DNA from: Camarhynchus parvulus | Lineage: Eukaryota > Chordata > Aves > Passeriformes > Thraupidae | Assembly: GCF_901933205.1 (NCBI RefSeq) | Contig: NC_044585.1 | Location: 5,146,001 to 5,210,000, forward strand | DNA: 64,000 nucleotides | Reading direction: 5' to 3' | Position numbers and translations under genes: made by a program | Part shown: positions 1-14,200 of the stretch, piece after piece | How positions within the stretch are numbered: position 1 is the first letter of the stretch | How the letters are laid out: every line of letters begins with the position of its first letter | Notes under the pieces: model-generated | Databases searched by the model: none | Seen by the model: the letters and a program-made list of their open reading frames with translations, nothing else | What the model was told of the DNA's origin: nothing

Positions 1-2694
1 CCAAAGGGTTTTCTGTACGTGAAATGTTGAGATTTTGAATGACCAAGGAAGCAGGAGAAGGACGTATGATTATCTCACAATTATAGATATGCATTGCTCT
101 CCATCTCATTTATTTCTACACATTTTCTCAAGCCTGCATAGCCCTGATTTTTAGATCTGGGTTAACTTTTTAGTTCAACACAGTGCTCTGAAGAGAAAAC
201 TTAGATTAATGATTGAGTTTCCTGGCCTACATATGAAGGGAGATTCTCTTCATTGTCTTCTCTATCCAGATGGAAATTTAATGTACAAAATGCCATACTA
301 TTTTGCATGAACATATCATATAACACCTTTAATCCTGTGATCCTAAAGGGCCTTCCAAATGTGGGCGAACAAAGCCTGCCCCTGAGAAAATCAGAGAAGT
401 TCCATTATCCCAGATAGGAAAGACACGATCCTAAGAAGTCAATTGTCTTGCCTAAGGTCACACACAAGGAGAGAATGACTGCACGAATAAAACCAATTCT
501 TTTAAATCCCTGTCTTGTGACTCAGTCACAAGACTCCCTTCTCTATTGTTTTATAACAATAAACACAAGACTTATTTCCACTATCTCCCCTTCCAGAAAT
601 TCTGCTGTCAATACAGTCTTTTCTGTGGTAGCCACATTGTCTGGCAGTATCTATTAGGAAAGATGGAGAAGTTACTGGTGGTATGCTTTAGGGCTGCCAT
701 GGCACTTGAGTGTGGTGGGGTCTTTCTGCTCCTAATCCATTGTATCAGCTCCTGGCAATTCAAGCCCTGTCTACTGAATTGCTGGGGGTGAAAGGTCAAT
801 GCATTAAGCATAGCAGATTAATACACTGCAGTAAATCCCAGAACCAGCACTTTAAGGAGCCAGTAATATTTCACAGGTGATTGTTCTACCAATTGATTGC
901 ACCATCTTGTGAGTGCGTTGTGTGTGTGTATTTCTTTGACTCCATTTACGAGCTTTCCCAAGCTCCCCTGTTTAGTGGAGATTGCTGTGTCCCACACTGG
1001 TTGCACTTTGATCAGGGAAATTCAATACCTGAGGTCTGGGCTTTATAGGAAAGCAAGGTCCAGATTAAGGGAATTAGCCACAGTATATCACAACTAATAA
1101 AAGAGTGATTGAGCCCCACCACAGTGCTGCCCCAGGGGACGGGAGGAAAAAGGAGGGGGGCAGTTAGTGGAGGGGGAGGAAGACTTGCAGATAAAGCCAT
1201 GTCCATAATTAAAAATGAATAAACCTGCTATCACATCATGCCTCTTACTGTGCTAGCAACCAAAGCAACATCTTTTCACAAAATGCTGCAGCTATAGCCT
1301 TTTCTTTACTTTTTTCCTTTCCTGTTTCTTATATTGACCTTGTCCATTCCCACATTTTCAGTGCAACTAAATTGCAAGTCTTTTTAGGAATTTTGTGGAG
1401 AAATAAATTGCATATTTGACTGATTCTTATGTCCATTACATGGCAGTGATTAAATGACTCAGGTCAGTAGGGGCTAAAATTTCAGACACTTGACAAAAGC
1501 AGGAGTAGGAGCACCAACTATTGTGTGGATGCTGGGATTTCCCTCAAGATAAGCCTTGAGAGTTTTGTAAAGGGCGGGCTGTTGTTATTATGAGCCCAAT
1601 CAGAATCATTAATCTGTCTTTATATATACTGCTTTAAAGGAAAGAATTAAAAAATCAAACCAGATCTGAGCATGTAACTTGCTCTTGGACTAAGAAAATT
1701 GCTGCAATAATTTTCTTGGAAGGTTCTCCTAGTAATAGGCCAAGACTTAGTGTAACATTTGAATATATAAATGAGGAGAAAGTAGGTTTTATTATTTTAC
1801 AGACAGTGACTGAGGAAAGATTACTGATTATTCTATCAGGGAATCAGACTGCTGCAAAATCCAGATCATTCAGTTACAAAAAGATTTTACATCAGCTGTC
1901 TTCACTAAGGTTGTGAGCCTCACTTTGTTCTAATTTCCTTGCCCATTTTTTTCCTGAGTTTTTAATCCAGACCAAACTTCCCTTGAGTTTTTCTTATTCT
2001 TTTTAAAGATATTTGCTTGAACTAGGAGTGGCAGAAAGAGTAGGAAAAGACCCAGCACATAATGCCTGTGTCTGGCATCTCCTTTGTCATACACACAGCT
2101 GGGGCTGAGTACACTGTTAGAGGTGCAGTTGTACACAAACAGCCTTGATTCGTTTCCCAAACTGAGTACTTGATTTTTCATGTTCTTTGTCCATGATATT
2201 TGTTTGGAAAACAGATATAGAAAAAGACGTAATTTAATAGTATCTCTTTCCATTTAGAAGTCTGATCATGTAATGAATTTGGAGCTTCCTAATTTGAATC
2301 TCCAAAAGCATTTTAGCATATACCTAATCTGACCTGTTGTGTGTTTCAGGAGTTCCTGCAGTCAAACACAAGGCTAAGTGCTTCAGTGAGTCAGAGCCAC
2401 AGCAATTTAAACTAGACATATCATGAGAGAGTGTATTAACCATACTTAGTGCCTCGCAGAGTTTTAGGATTTCTGTGTGTTGGATAAATGTCAACATCCT
2501 CTCCAATGACAAATTCCTATCCTTTTTACTAAATCTTTTGTTTTCAATACTCTTCAGCATTCCAGCATGAACAATGGTCCAAGCCAATGGAAAGTGCATG
2601 TTCAACTAAATGCATATTTGGTCAGGTTCTTAGAATCCATTTTCACCTATTATTTATTATTACTGTTTATTATTATGGTATAAAGTAGATGGCT

Positions 2695-2960
2695 ACATAA
2701 ATAGATATCCTATCTAATTAGGCTGCTCTGCCTGAAATCATCATTCATTTGCCAGATAATGCATTTTCATGCAAGTGGCACAGTAGTATTGATTAATCAC
2801 AGTAACTCTTGACAGCGTTTTTAGAACACCTGACCATGCACAGTACTTTGAAAGCATATGCAAATTTTTTTTTTGTCTCCTTGTGCCAGCTAATTAAATT
2901 TGCCCCAAGTTTTCAGAAGTACATAAAGTAGTTTTCTTCCAGGATCAAGATTTCCTGCTT
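2695..2960. promoter_or_regulatory. Candidate conserved noncoding element (motif-based)
   Basis: Dense homeodomain-like words (CTAATTAGG, ATTGATTAATCAC), a TTGACAG MEIS/TGIF-like word and an ACACCT T-box half-site fall within about 270 bases of non-repetitive sequence. No alignment was possible, so this is a guess from texture and motifs. Confidence 0.25.
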
Positions 2961-5900
2961 TCTAACACTTGTTTTCCCTAAGACCAGGAATCTTTGTGCC
3001 AAAGCACACATTTGTGCTTGTCACATTCCCTCTGAACAAGCCAGGTTCCTAGCCTCCTCAGCTTTATCATTACAGAAGGAGATACAAAAAGTGAACAGAA
3101 AAGAATATTCAATTCAAGTTTGTTATGTTGTGAAAAGCTATCAATAATTCAAGACAAATGGTTTGTTGATTTAAGCAGAAAATTTTGGTTAAGTATCAGG
3201 TCCTAGAAAGATTTTTTTTCCTGACACAATTGAGCCATCTCTTTGAATTGTCTGTCAAAAGTGGGCTAAACTCAAAAGCAAAATTATAGGTATTAGTTGA
3301 GACAGTGACAGTGCTGAAATGTATTAAACTTGTTCAAGTACAAGCAAACCCATTTTACTGTGGTACAGAAGTTAAGCACTCAGGAACATACCATTTTATT
3401 TGAAAGTAAAATGTAAATAAGGTGGAGAATTTCAGTTTTGTAATCACTTGCTGTTAAAAACTTAAACCTAAACTTTGGGTCCTATAAAATCTTATTAGAT
3501 CATGTGCTCTTATGTAGTCTGTTACCTCACAGTAATTAAAGATCAGCTCGAGCAACTTTGGGACAGCACAGCCATGCTTACTGAAGATGGTCAATGCTGA
3601 GCAGTTTTTCTCTCTCTAATCCCCCACTGTCATCTGTAATTCTGCTGGTTTAGATTATCTGCTTTCATTCTTCACCTGCCAAATAACAGGGAAAAAAACA
3701 TAAACCCCACTTTTTCTAAAAAACCTTCTAGCTGTCACATCAGAAGGTGCCTTTAACCCAGTGTCCTGTGCGTGAATGGATTGTGGATCTGGATATCAGT
3801 GAGACAAAGTTGTTTAGGGAAATCATGTCAATAGAAAAACAGTGAAGCTTGTTTGAGAAACCCATTTTAAATTAAATGGGCAATCAATGTACCTAATGCA
3901 GTTCAGCTTTTTTTAGCATCTCCAGTCTGGTCCCTGATACCTCTCCAACCTACAACTAGTGTAAGTTTATTTCACAGTCCTGAAACTTTAACGTTTTAAT
4001 GAGGAAAAGTTTTGTCCCATAGAAGCTAAACTCTACCAGAAATGCCTAGGTAAGAGCCAAATACTGAATTTTTTTATGTACACAGTAATCCTTTTTCATA
4101 CAATACTGCCATACAGCTAAGAAATTGATTTCTTTCAGAAGAAAACAAGAGAGCAGCACCCATTAGTTCTTAGTTAAATATTAGATGAAATTCCTTAAAT
4201 GCAAAATTTATGGCATTCATTCAGTACAGGATTCAGACTAGTTTTTTAACTGCTTTGTTACTTTTTCCAATCCATGAACAATTTACAGGATGAGGGATTT
4301 CTACCACTTATTTAGGCATTTATTCCTGCTTCTATTCAAGTGAATGGTAAAATTTTGATGGGTTTGAACAATGAAGAATCGAGGCTGATATGGAGATTCC
4401 CATCAATCCCCATAGTCTTTGCAGCAGGATCCCGCATGAGTGTATACTTGAAGCAGCTCAGTGGAGTTATTTAGAATAACCCAAAACAAATCTGTTACTG
4501 TAACTTGAGCCTGTTTTACGAAGTGGCGGGAAATGAAGACACTGTTGATGGGCAGAACTCAGGAAATTGATTAAACCCCTCAAAATCTCTCTTTTGAGAT
4601 CCATCTCCACAAGCAGCGGATGAATGCTACAAGTGATGATGAAATGCCAGTGAGCAGGGCCAGCCCACATCAACTGTTTCATGACTGCTTGCCAGACAAA
4701 CAGATTGGTTGTCAGAGCAGCCGGAGAAATAACTTGGACTGCCAATAACCAGAAGTTGAAAATCTGGCAAGGTCAGTCTCTCCCTCTGATCCCAATGCTC
4801 AGATACTGACTTCTGATCCCCCCTGACAATGTGATAAAATTCATATAAACTAAAACTGCTTTAAAAGTAGTTAGATAGGTAACAGCTAGGCATTAAAATA
4901 TTTGTGTGAAGGTATCCTAAGCTCTGCCAAACAGGATGCACATTGCTGTATAAAAACCATCCAGACAAGACATTAAAGTTATGATGATGCTGTCATCTCC
5001 ACATAGTCACAAAAGATACTTTTATGAGACTTCCACATCCAGCTCAGCATATCCCCAGTTCCAACTAGACTGTACCTTCCAGTAATGCTCTAAGTCCAGT
5101 CTCAGCTATCCAATAACATTTATCTTTAATTTGAACATTTTTTATCAATTTATGTCAATATATGTCTTATAAAGAAAACCCATTTGTCCTTATCATTTCA
5201 CAGATAGGGACAAAATTATTTACTCAAAACACTCCAGTGAGTGGCAGAGCCAGCAGTAAATGCAGTTTCCTGACTCAGTGCCCTTTTGCTGAACCACATT
5301 GTGCTAGTCTAACATTCCCTAATATCTGCAATCTCATGCAGTAGCTTGGTTATCAACCCCTATTATCTGTAACAACATGTACTGTAGTGTTTGGCTCTTC
5401 TAAGAAATGAGAGACTAGCAAATATTAGGTATAATTTTCTGATTTTGATTACCATTGCCCTAAATAGATAGTATCATAGTTACCACCTCCCCATCCCTCT
5501 GTTCCTACTCAATCATGTATTTTGAAACCATTCGCTAAATAAAACTTCACTCTACCTAGGGGTCTGGAGAGATTTTGACCTATACAGTGCTGCTATTTAA
5601 AATGCTTCCTTATTAAAATGGGAACATCTACTTCAGTCCAGATTATCAGTATGGGTTCTGTGTTCCTTTTACCTGCACTCCAGGTATTTCTTCTCTGTAT
5701 TTACAGAAAACTGTAAACAGCTGTCACTGGGAGAGCTCAATGCAGACCTTCTGTCCATACAACAAGTGGATTTGTTCATCCTTTACTTGAGCTGGTACCA
5801 CTTATACTCCCACTGTCGCCATCTACTACAGCACAGGAGATACTAATGTTCAATAGAAACAGGTTCTGACTAAGCCCTCAGGCCTCCAGTTTTTCCTAGG

Positions 5901-7239
5901 GGACAAAGAACAGAACACTCAGGTCTGTGGTTAATAGAAGGTGAGCAAAATGCTTCCCAGGTCAGCTTGAAATCAAATGTATTGAGGAATATTTTCTTTG
6001 AATGTGTTCTCACAAGATATTCAGAATGTTTTCAGTACTTCCTTACATAATGATGGCAGTGTGCAAGGAGCTTCCTTGGCAAACACAGAATAGAAATCTT
6101 TGGTTTGGGAAGCTGACAGATCTTAAACCTTAGAGATGACTATCATTTTACCCTGGCAGCTTGTAGTTCTAGGCTGCCACATTTGGCATGCTTTCTCATC
6201 AGCATTATGCTCTGGTAGACAAAATACGTAACATTTTTTAGTCAGGCTGCTATGATGAAAAGCCTTTTCTACACAGTGATTCTGGCTGATCTCCTCTTGC
6301 CTGGGGTAATCCTAACAAATGAAGTGCTGCAGTCAGGAGTGAATGTCAGTATACACATGTTCAGAAAGGGCAAGTTTATTGCTAAAGATAACATGGAAGT
6401 AGCACAGTGAAGTCAGTATCTAAGTGTGGTGATGCCCTCAGTATGGACTCCCGTAACTGCAGGCTCAGGCACACAGAGCCTGCTAGAACTTTCTATTAAT
6501 TTGTTTTCATCTGGCTTTGTAGTCAGTTGGCCCATGAGAACATGTGTATAGGTATAAGGTCTGTTTCTCCTATAATTCTGATGGCGTGGAGTGTTGTGGA
6601 GTTCAAGACATCCCAGAAGAGCCATCACAAAGGGGTGAAGGTTGTTTGACATGAGCATCTTTGATCTTCTGGACAAGAGGCTAGTTTGAACTGGAAACAG
6701 AGGTATAGATGACTGTAAAAGGCAGTAGTAGAGAGAGAAAAAAAATCTGCTGTTTGGGATCAATGTACTTGGATTTGCCATGGTGCTGTGTAAACAACTA
6801 GAGAAATCCAGACTTCCCCTGTATAAATGAAGATAGCTTTTCCTGGGAAATCTGGCCTGGCCTTCCATAGGCATGGAATGCCTTCAAGCAGCGATAGGAA
6901 GATGATAGGAAAGTCCAGTGAATAAAAAATTTAGATAGATACTTAGCACCCCAAGAATTTCTGTGATTACACATGGGACATGAGAGGATCTGGGCAAGCT
7001 TCAAAACTGGGAAACCATGGGACAGCTTATAAATTGCCCTTTTGTCCTCCCAAGTGGCACTGTGTCCTCTGTCCCTACTCTGCTGATGGCACTTTGCTGG
7101 TGGCACGTCCACACAGATTCCACAGAAGTTGGTTGCCCAAGAGGAAGACTCTCACAGAAGTGAGTCCTCAAGGCCATACTGAGATAAACTGAATGCTTCA
7201 CTGTGATTCTGTGAAATTTTCCAGCAGGTACTCAGAAAA

Positions 7240-7625
7240 ATATTTCAGTGCCCTAAAGGCAGGTTCTTAATTTACTTCCTGCCCTGCACGGTATCTCACT
7301 CTTGCTTGTGTTTTTCTCTTTATTTTGAGAGTAGGGGACTGGGTTTTTTATGGTGGCCATGTTAATCGTATCCCTGGTGGTCACAAAGGAGTTTAATAAA
7401 AGGGGTGGGTGGCTGGGTTAATTATTTTTTCCATCTGTCTTAGGAGAAGAGTGTTTTAAATAAATACAGCTCTGTTGGAGCAGAGGGGTTGCAAGGGTAA
7501 CGTTTTTGTTTGCCTTCCTTTGTCACCCCACCGCCCTCCTTCCCACCCCCCACTTTATTTCCTGCTGTGGAGACAAGTGACTTAATAAACTATTATTTAT
7601 TTGTTAAAGATGTCTCTTTGCAGCA
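7240..7625. promoter_or_regulatory. Candidate conserved noncoding element (texture-based)
   Basis: Non-repetitive sequence with several TTAATTA/TTTAATAAA words, GGGTGG boxes and a GGTTAATTATTT core, unlike the surrounding drifted AT-rich DNA. Function is unproven. Confidence 0.2.
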
Positions 7626-10600
7626 CTAGCTTTCCTGCTGGGGAGATGAGTGTCTATAAAATATTTCCAAAGGTATACCTCCTTTAAAGATTTAGTGGGT
7701 TTCCCAATAGCACACTCCAAGTTCTGCTGCTGTAAAAGTTGCTGGCTGTTTATTTTTCAACATGTTTAAGAGCCCAAGTGATGGAACAAGAGGAAAGTTT
7801 TGCTCTTCCACAATTTTTAAAATCTGCTTCTACTTTGAATCTCAGTTCTGTACAACAGGAGCAAACTGCCAAGCCACCACTGAGCCCTATTTTGTTTAAC
7901 AAGGCTCTGGTTTAGCTCAACTTTATACCATGCAGATTTGCTAAGCAGGATTGAGACCTTCATTTTAAACAACTTTGTGAACAGTTGCTGAGCAGGGAGG
8001 CTTGAAGTTAAACTCTGGGCTGGAAGGTTCTGCGCCACAGAACTCAGTATCACAGTGGTCAACTCAATTTCTCTAATGTTTCAAGACAAGTTATATTTTT
8101 ACTATACCAGCATCTATGGAGGAGACTAAATACAATACATTCCTGCTGGGAAAAAAGTCATCATGGACGGTTTTTTCACCACTGACACATCGATCCGTTT
8201 TTTAAAAACTGAGTTTAATTTCTAGTTTTTGCTCAAAAATTCAGTCTGTTGTGCTTAGTGCTCTGTCCAGCACCTTTCTGCTTCCCTCATAGAAATCAGT
8301 AGAATATACTACATAAATATTGCATCCTAAGAGTACATATCTTCACAAATGGTATACAGTTTCTTCTACAATTCTATAGAATTAGGAATTACTACTGTAG
8401 GAATCATGCGATGTGTGTAACACATACAGCATTACAGTCTGGTGGCCCAGACAAGCTTAACCTGCCAAATTCAGGAGCTATGATTCTGTACAAAATCGTG
8501 TTATTTGCTTTTTATAACCTCCCTGTATTGCATCAGTCCCAAAGCTACAGGTTAAACCCCACATTTGGGTCCAGTTTTTCCTTGGGAGAAACCCTCAAAA
8601 CAGGTAGATTGGAGGTATGAGGATGCCAACCAACCCAGTGTCTCTTTTGAGTGAAACCTCCTTCCCATGTGTGGTTTTGGTCCAAGTTATGGTTGTTTAG
8701 TGCTGGTGTTGGACCTGGCACAAATTTTAAGCCTGGAGTTTGGCATATTTAGGAGCTACCTGAAGCATGAGAGTACTTGTGCACCTTCCAAAAGTAAGGA
8801 GCTCAGTGTGGTTCTCTGCTTCCCCCAGGTGGAGGTATCTGTGCTGGCATGGTTCTGAGATGGGCATGGCCTCTACTAAGAGCTTTCCTCGGCAGAGGGG
8901 AGAATAAATCACTAGGGGGTCCCTGAGACAAACTAGGTGGGAGGAGGAGGCTGCTGAACAGAAGTCTGCTGGAGACATGAAGAAGGAGGAATTCCCAGCT
9001 TGAGAAGTAGGTAGAACTGATGCCCAAGGTATGACTGCTCACTCTCTGTCCACTGTTCTGGGTGAGTTGTGAGTTTCTGCCTGACATCTTCATTGAGCAA
9101 AAATGCCATCTTGCCATCATAGGATGGGCTCAGCATTCTCTGTATTTCTGCATTACTGCTGAAAGTGTTCCAAGAATATTTGTATTCAACACCTAGATGA
9201 ACTAAGAGGGAGAGAGCTCTGCAGGGAGAAGATAGGGGGAGCACTAAGAAGATCTGAGAGAAGAGTTGAAACATCATTAGAAAGAGGCAGACACTGAGTT
9301 TAGTTCTCTTAAGCCTGGACTTACATTGGTTGAGATAACACATAGGACTCCTGCATCATCTCACGGTGGAAGACAGGCCTACTGGATTGCCTTGAGCCAC
9401 AGGTCCACACCAGGCAGGTCACTCTGAATGTAGCTCCTTGGGACATTAATTCCTTCCAGTTTGTGAAAAATTGCAGAGAGTTGCTTCTCCACTAGGTACA
9501 AGGGGAAGGAAGGAGCCTGCAGAGGGAGCAGAAGATAGTTCAGGAGTGTAACTACTGAAAAGATGCAGTGGAATTTGCTAGGGGAGTGCAGAGCTCAGTC
9601 CTCTGTGTAGATGACCTTGTGTTGAACAGAAAGAATGCAGGAAAAGTAGAGAAGGCTTGGAAAATGGTTCTTTTTTGACAACTCGATTGTCTAATCTCAG
9701 GAGGACCCTGAAGAGAGATGAACCAGTGCATGATAAGAAACCAAGAGAGTGGGTGTTGGAAGCGACTGTTAGCCAGCAACAACTGACAGCTGTGTAAAAT
9801 TCTGGAGACAGATAATTGTAATCAAGAGTCAGTCCCACAGAGACAATTAGTTATGTGAATACAAACCAGAGCACAGATAAATGAATGGAAAAGAAATATT
9901 TCATTCCTGTATAAGACTGAAAAAAAGCTAGGAAAAATAGGTGAAGAGACGTCCTATGTACCATGAGTGAAATTATTATATTATTTGAAACTTCTAAATT
10001 TCAAGCATTATTCAACACCCTATGTATATATCTACTCAGAATGGCCGTATCTGCAAGGGCCACTTAGAGTTTGTGGTTTTACCCTTGTTCCAGATTTGGG
10101 GTTTTTTGCTTACACAAAACAGCGGTGTGAAATTGGAGAATTCTGACATATCCCTGGATTTAAAGCAGTGGAATCTGAAGTCAGGACCTTCCCTTAGCTT
10201 TGGCATCACCTTTCTCATTTTGTCCTCATTGATTTCAACAGTATTGCATGTGTAATAAAGTAAACACGTCAAGATTTGGCCCATAGCAGGAGTCATAAAT
10301 TCTTTGTTTTTGAAGGCCTGATCCTTCATCCACTGATGTTAATAGAGGAATTCTTATTTGACATCATTTGGGAGGAACAGATCCCAAGGCGTTTGTTCTC
10401 AGGCATATCAAAGCAACTATTTTGTATTGAAAGTAAATTAAAATGCAATATTCCTACATTTGCCAGGAGTGTAAATCTGAGCACCACAAATCAAATTAAT
10501 TGTATATCTATGTCCAATATTTCAAATGAAACCTGTGACAGTCAGACAAGTTGTTCGATAACTGATCTTTTAAAAACATCAGTGCAAGATTATTCAAAGG

Positions 10601-11177
10601 ATTACTTCAAACCACTTTTTAGTGGCTGAAGCATGAAACAGTCTCGATTTAAAGTTTAAGAATAGCAATTTAATTTGAAGTTTCTCTGTATTTTCTCAAG
10701 GATGCTTGAGGACAGATTGTCACCTGAATGAACTACTCCTTACACTAACCAGAAGGTGACTGGACAATTTACATCTGTATATTTATTGAAAGGAAGGCTG
10801 AAGAATCATTTTTGTTGGTGAGTCTTGCAACAATGTTATTATGTGGGAAAACAAGCTCTTAAGAGAAAAAGAGGAAAAAAAATTCCAAATGGTCTCTGAT
10901 CATATCCAGCTTCAGAACAATGTGAGGATATCCAGGATAATTCTTGATGAATCATTTTTAAATAATTCCCCATTTAGTTTAGCAACACACCCCTACCTCA
11001 TTTTTGTTCATTTTTTTAACAGAACATTTCTAACACTATAAATTCACTATGTAGGGTTACATCCTTACTTTAGGAAGGAATAATTCCTTTGCTTGTCTTG
11101 CTAATACTTGGCTGTTTTATGTGATTTATATGTTTTACTTGTTGTGGAAGTCTTAGTGTATTTGTGTGTATACACAT

Positions 11178-11182
<5 letters not shown>

Positions 11183-11225
<43 letters not shown>
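11183..11225. repeat. (AT)n microsatellite, 43 bp
   Basis: A perfect alternating AT/TA run, preceded by a short TGTGTGTATACACATACTAC transition. Likely polymorphic in length. Confidence 0.97.
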
Positions 11226-11227
<2 letters not shown>

Positions 11228-14200
11228 TAAATGAGTTTCTTTTCTGTTTTTCTGTAAAATTTCTTTCTAGGGAAGGCTACTCTTTCTAGGTTTTTATAAG
11301 CTGATGGAACAGGCTTGTCAAATAGTCTTTATGAGAGAAGAAACAGGAAGATGGCTTGGTTTGCAGACAGAGGGTTATTGGGCAATTATGTTTTTTATAG
11401 AGCTGTTGTAGGACAAATCACGGGCCTGCTTTTGCCTTTGATGCTACGAGGCAGACGGCCCAATAAAGATCAGAACAAGGGAGGGCAAAGGGGGTCAGGG
11501 ACAGAGCCTTCCCTTGGGGTCCCGCTTCTGCCACTCACCTCAGAAACCAGACACCCCTTCCAGATGCACCATAGCTCCACTGTGACCCTCCTGATGGGCT
11601 ATGCTGGGAAACTGGGAGTCCTCCAGGAAGTGTTCACCCCGCACAACCAGCTCCAGGGATACATGGATGCTGGGGAGAAAGCTGCCCTCTGTGGTGTCCT
11701 GGCACAACCACAGAGATTGTTTGCTTCCATGATTATAAAAAACCAACATGCAAGAAACTTTCTGTGGAAAAAAACAGCTTAGCTTACGCAAGGTTGTATA
11801 ACTGGCGAGACTCTCCCTGCATTTGTCCCTTTTTTGATGTCTATTTCCTTTTGTACTTCTGAACTCAACTTTCAGCCACTCTCTAACTTCTCACAATTAG
11901 GAAGAATTCTCCTTGGGGTGAGTTGTCCTATCAATTTTTATTTTGTTTCACCTTCATTGGTAGCAGTTGGTCCTGTAAGAGAATCTTGGCTTACGTAAAC
12001 TACAAGTTATTTGTCTATGGCAATTCTTTCATATATAAACAGTTTTTAGTAGAAAGGAGTGTTTATTTTGATAATAGAGAATCACCATATGCCTGTGTAG
12101 GGGACACTGGGGAAATCTCATCTCTGGAGTGTTCCTAATCTCCAAACATTTCTGCTGCCATTTAGAAATATTTCAGTTGGGCAGTTCATTCCAAATACAA
12201 AATAGATAAATAAATTTGGAAAAAAAAAAAAGTGGTTGCACATTTTACATCATCTTTTCCTCATTATTCAGAGCAGCACATGATATGAACCTGAGCTATT
12301 TCTGTTCTGCTTTATTTTCCTTTGAGACAGTTTGATGGCATTAGTTAGGTAAAGACCATGTCCACATAAATGCTGTGAATGGTGTACCTGAGGAACCTTT
12401 GGGAAAACCCTGCTCAGCTCTCAGGGAATTGGTGACTGGGATGTCAGGGCCCAGAACTGCATGGAAAGGAGCCCTGTACCTCCAATGCTTGACTGGCCAA
12501 AGCTATAAAATAAATACATACACAACAACACAGGTCCATCTAGGAAAACTTGGGGTGGTAGATCTGTTAGAACCAAATTATTTCATAGGATTGAAATTGT
12601 GGCTCAGTTACTTGAGACAGTTCCTGCACTGACACCTGGCACAGGCTTCCGAATTATCTATTTTGATCACTTTCACCACTTTTTTCCTCACAAGGAAAGT
12701 GTGTTGTGTCATGGATATTAGAGAGACCAGAAAGAGGGGACTAAGGGTGCTAGAATCACACAAGTAGATTCAGTGTACATTATGTCAGGGAAGATGGAAG
12801 TACTCAGTGTGCACGTATCAGATTTTGACCCCAACTTTCTCTGCAAAAAGTATTGACCCCCCTGCATCCTCAGGCTATCACAAAATTAGCTGTTTGGAAT
12901 GAACTGAACTTAGGAAAAGGTAGGATTTATTAAATACAAAATGGACTGATAGGGTGGAAGCTCTCTCACCTTCCAGCATGGCACTGGATCTACTTGAATA
13001 CCAGTGGGAAAGGGAAGAAAATGTATTGTTTAATGAAACTCACCAGGGTTTGCTTTTTATTTGCAAAATGCTTGACCAGTTACAGAGAAAGTAGAGCACT
13101 GTCAAATTCTTATTGGAATATCAGTGAGATTAGCTAGGGAATACCTAAGAGAGATAAAGATGGATCAGTTCTGCCTGCTACACTTCCTTTTACTGTGACT
13201 AGTTTTCCTGTTTGATAAACCTGTAAGCTTTCCCTTTCCTCCACTACCAGTCACGGTTAGGTTTTTCCGAAGACATCTGCTCCTTGTTTTTTGAGGAGTT
13301 CTTCAAATGATTGTTGGTTTGTGGCTGTTTTCAAGTGTCTGCTATATAACCACAACATGACTAGCTGATGTTCATTGTTGTTATTCACAACCCAACATCA
13401 AAAATTAAGTCTCATTCTGCACTCTGACAGAGAGAGAGCTTTGAACCACAGCATTGGAATTGCCACCAGATTCAGAGCCCTATATCAGGACTTTCTGCAG
13501 GATATACAGGATTCTAATTTCCATGTTTATAAGAAACCTAACTACTTCAAAATGTAAGACTTTATGGACAACTAATTAACATGTAGTGTATAAGAAAATA
13601 AAAGTTTAGGGCTCAGAAGGGCCTCCTTAATGTGAACATTAGAAGTCTGAAAGTCTAGAAGATGGCTCAGTACAGGGCTTACATCTTTCCTTCCTAGAGC
13701 TGAGGAATCCATATGTAGCCCATTGGCTGAGCAGCTGGTCCCTGACAATCAGGAGAATTCCAAGAACAGTCCCTTAGGCTTCTTCCAGTAGACTCACGGG
13801 CAAGAGCCAGGCAGAAGCACCAACCTCTGTGCCCGAGACATCTGGAAGACTTAAATAACTGCACATTCCCTGCCCTCCTCTCTGCCTCTGCCCCCCAGTC
13901 ATATTTCACCTACCTTGGGAAATCTGCAAAATTTCACCTGTGACAGCTCTGCTGACAAACAGGGGAGATCAGAGCTTTCATCTGGGTGATGAACTGCCAG
14001 GCTGTCAGAAGAGCAGAGTATCTGTGCCGTGGTGAGACAGGTCAGGGCTGCCTCAGGGGCTCTGCATCCTGACTTTGGCAAGGCTCAGGGAGGACTGGGC
14101 TGTACCTGCTCCTGCCTCTCAGGGTCTGCAGGACAGTTGTGGCATGTGTTCCCTTACAAGGACACAGAGACAAACCAGAGACATCCCTGAGCACACACAT

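Larger units (their letters stand above)
1..11182. other. Gene-free AT-rich DNA, probable MED13L-side desert
   Basis: No reading frame here shows a recognisable protein or a plausible exon chain. Composition is AT-rich, with short A and T runs. Two stretches resemble conserved noncoding elements and are listed separately. From the MED13L orientation this is the flank that faces TBX3 in other amniotes (inference). Confidence 0.6.

Noticed and set aside
7195..7225. TGTGATTCTGTGAAA resembling a CR1 tail
   Set aside because: Too short, and nothing upstream matches a CR1 3' end.
11315..11782. 155-codon open frame in the desert
   Set aside because: No recognisable domain or splice context; one frame of this length is expected by chance in 38 kb.
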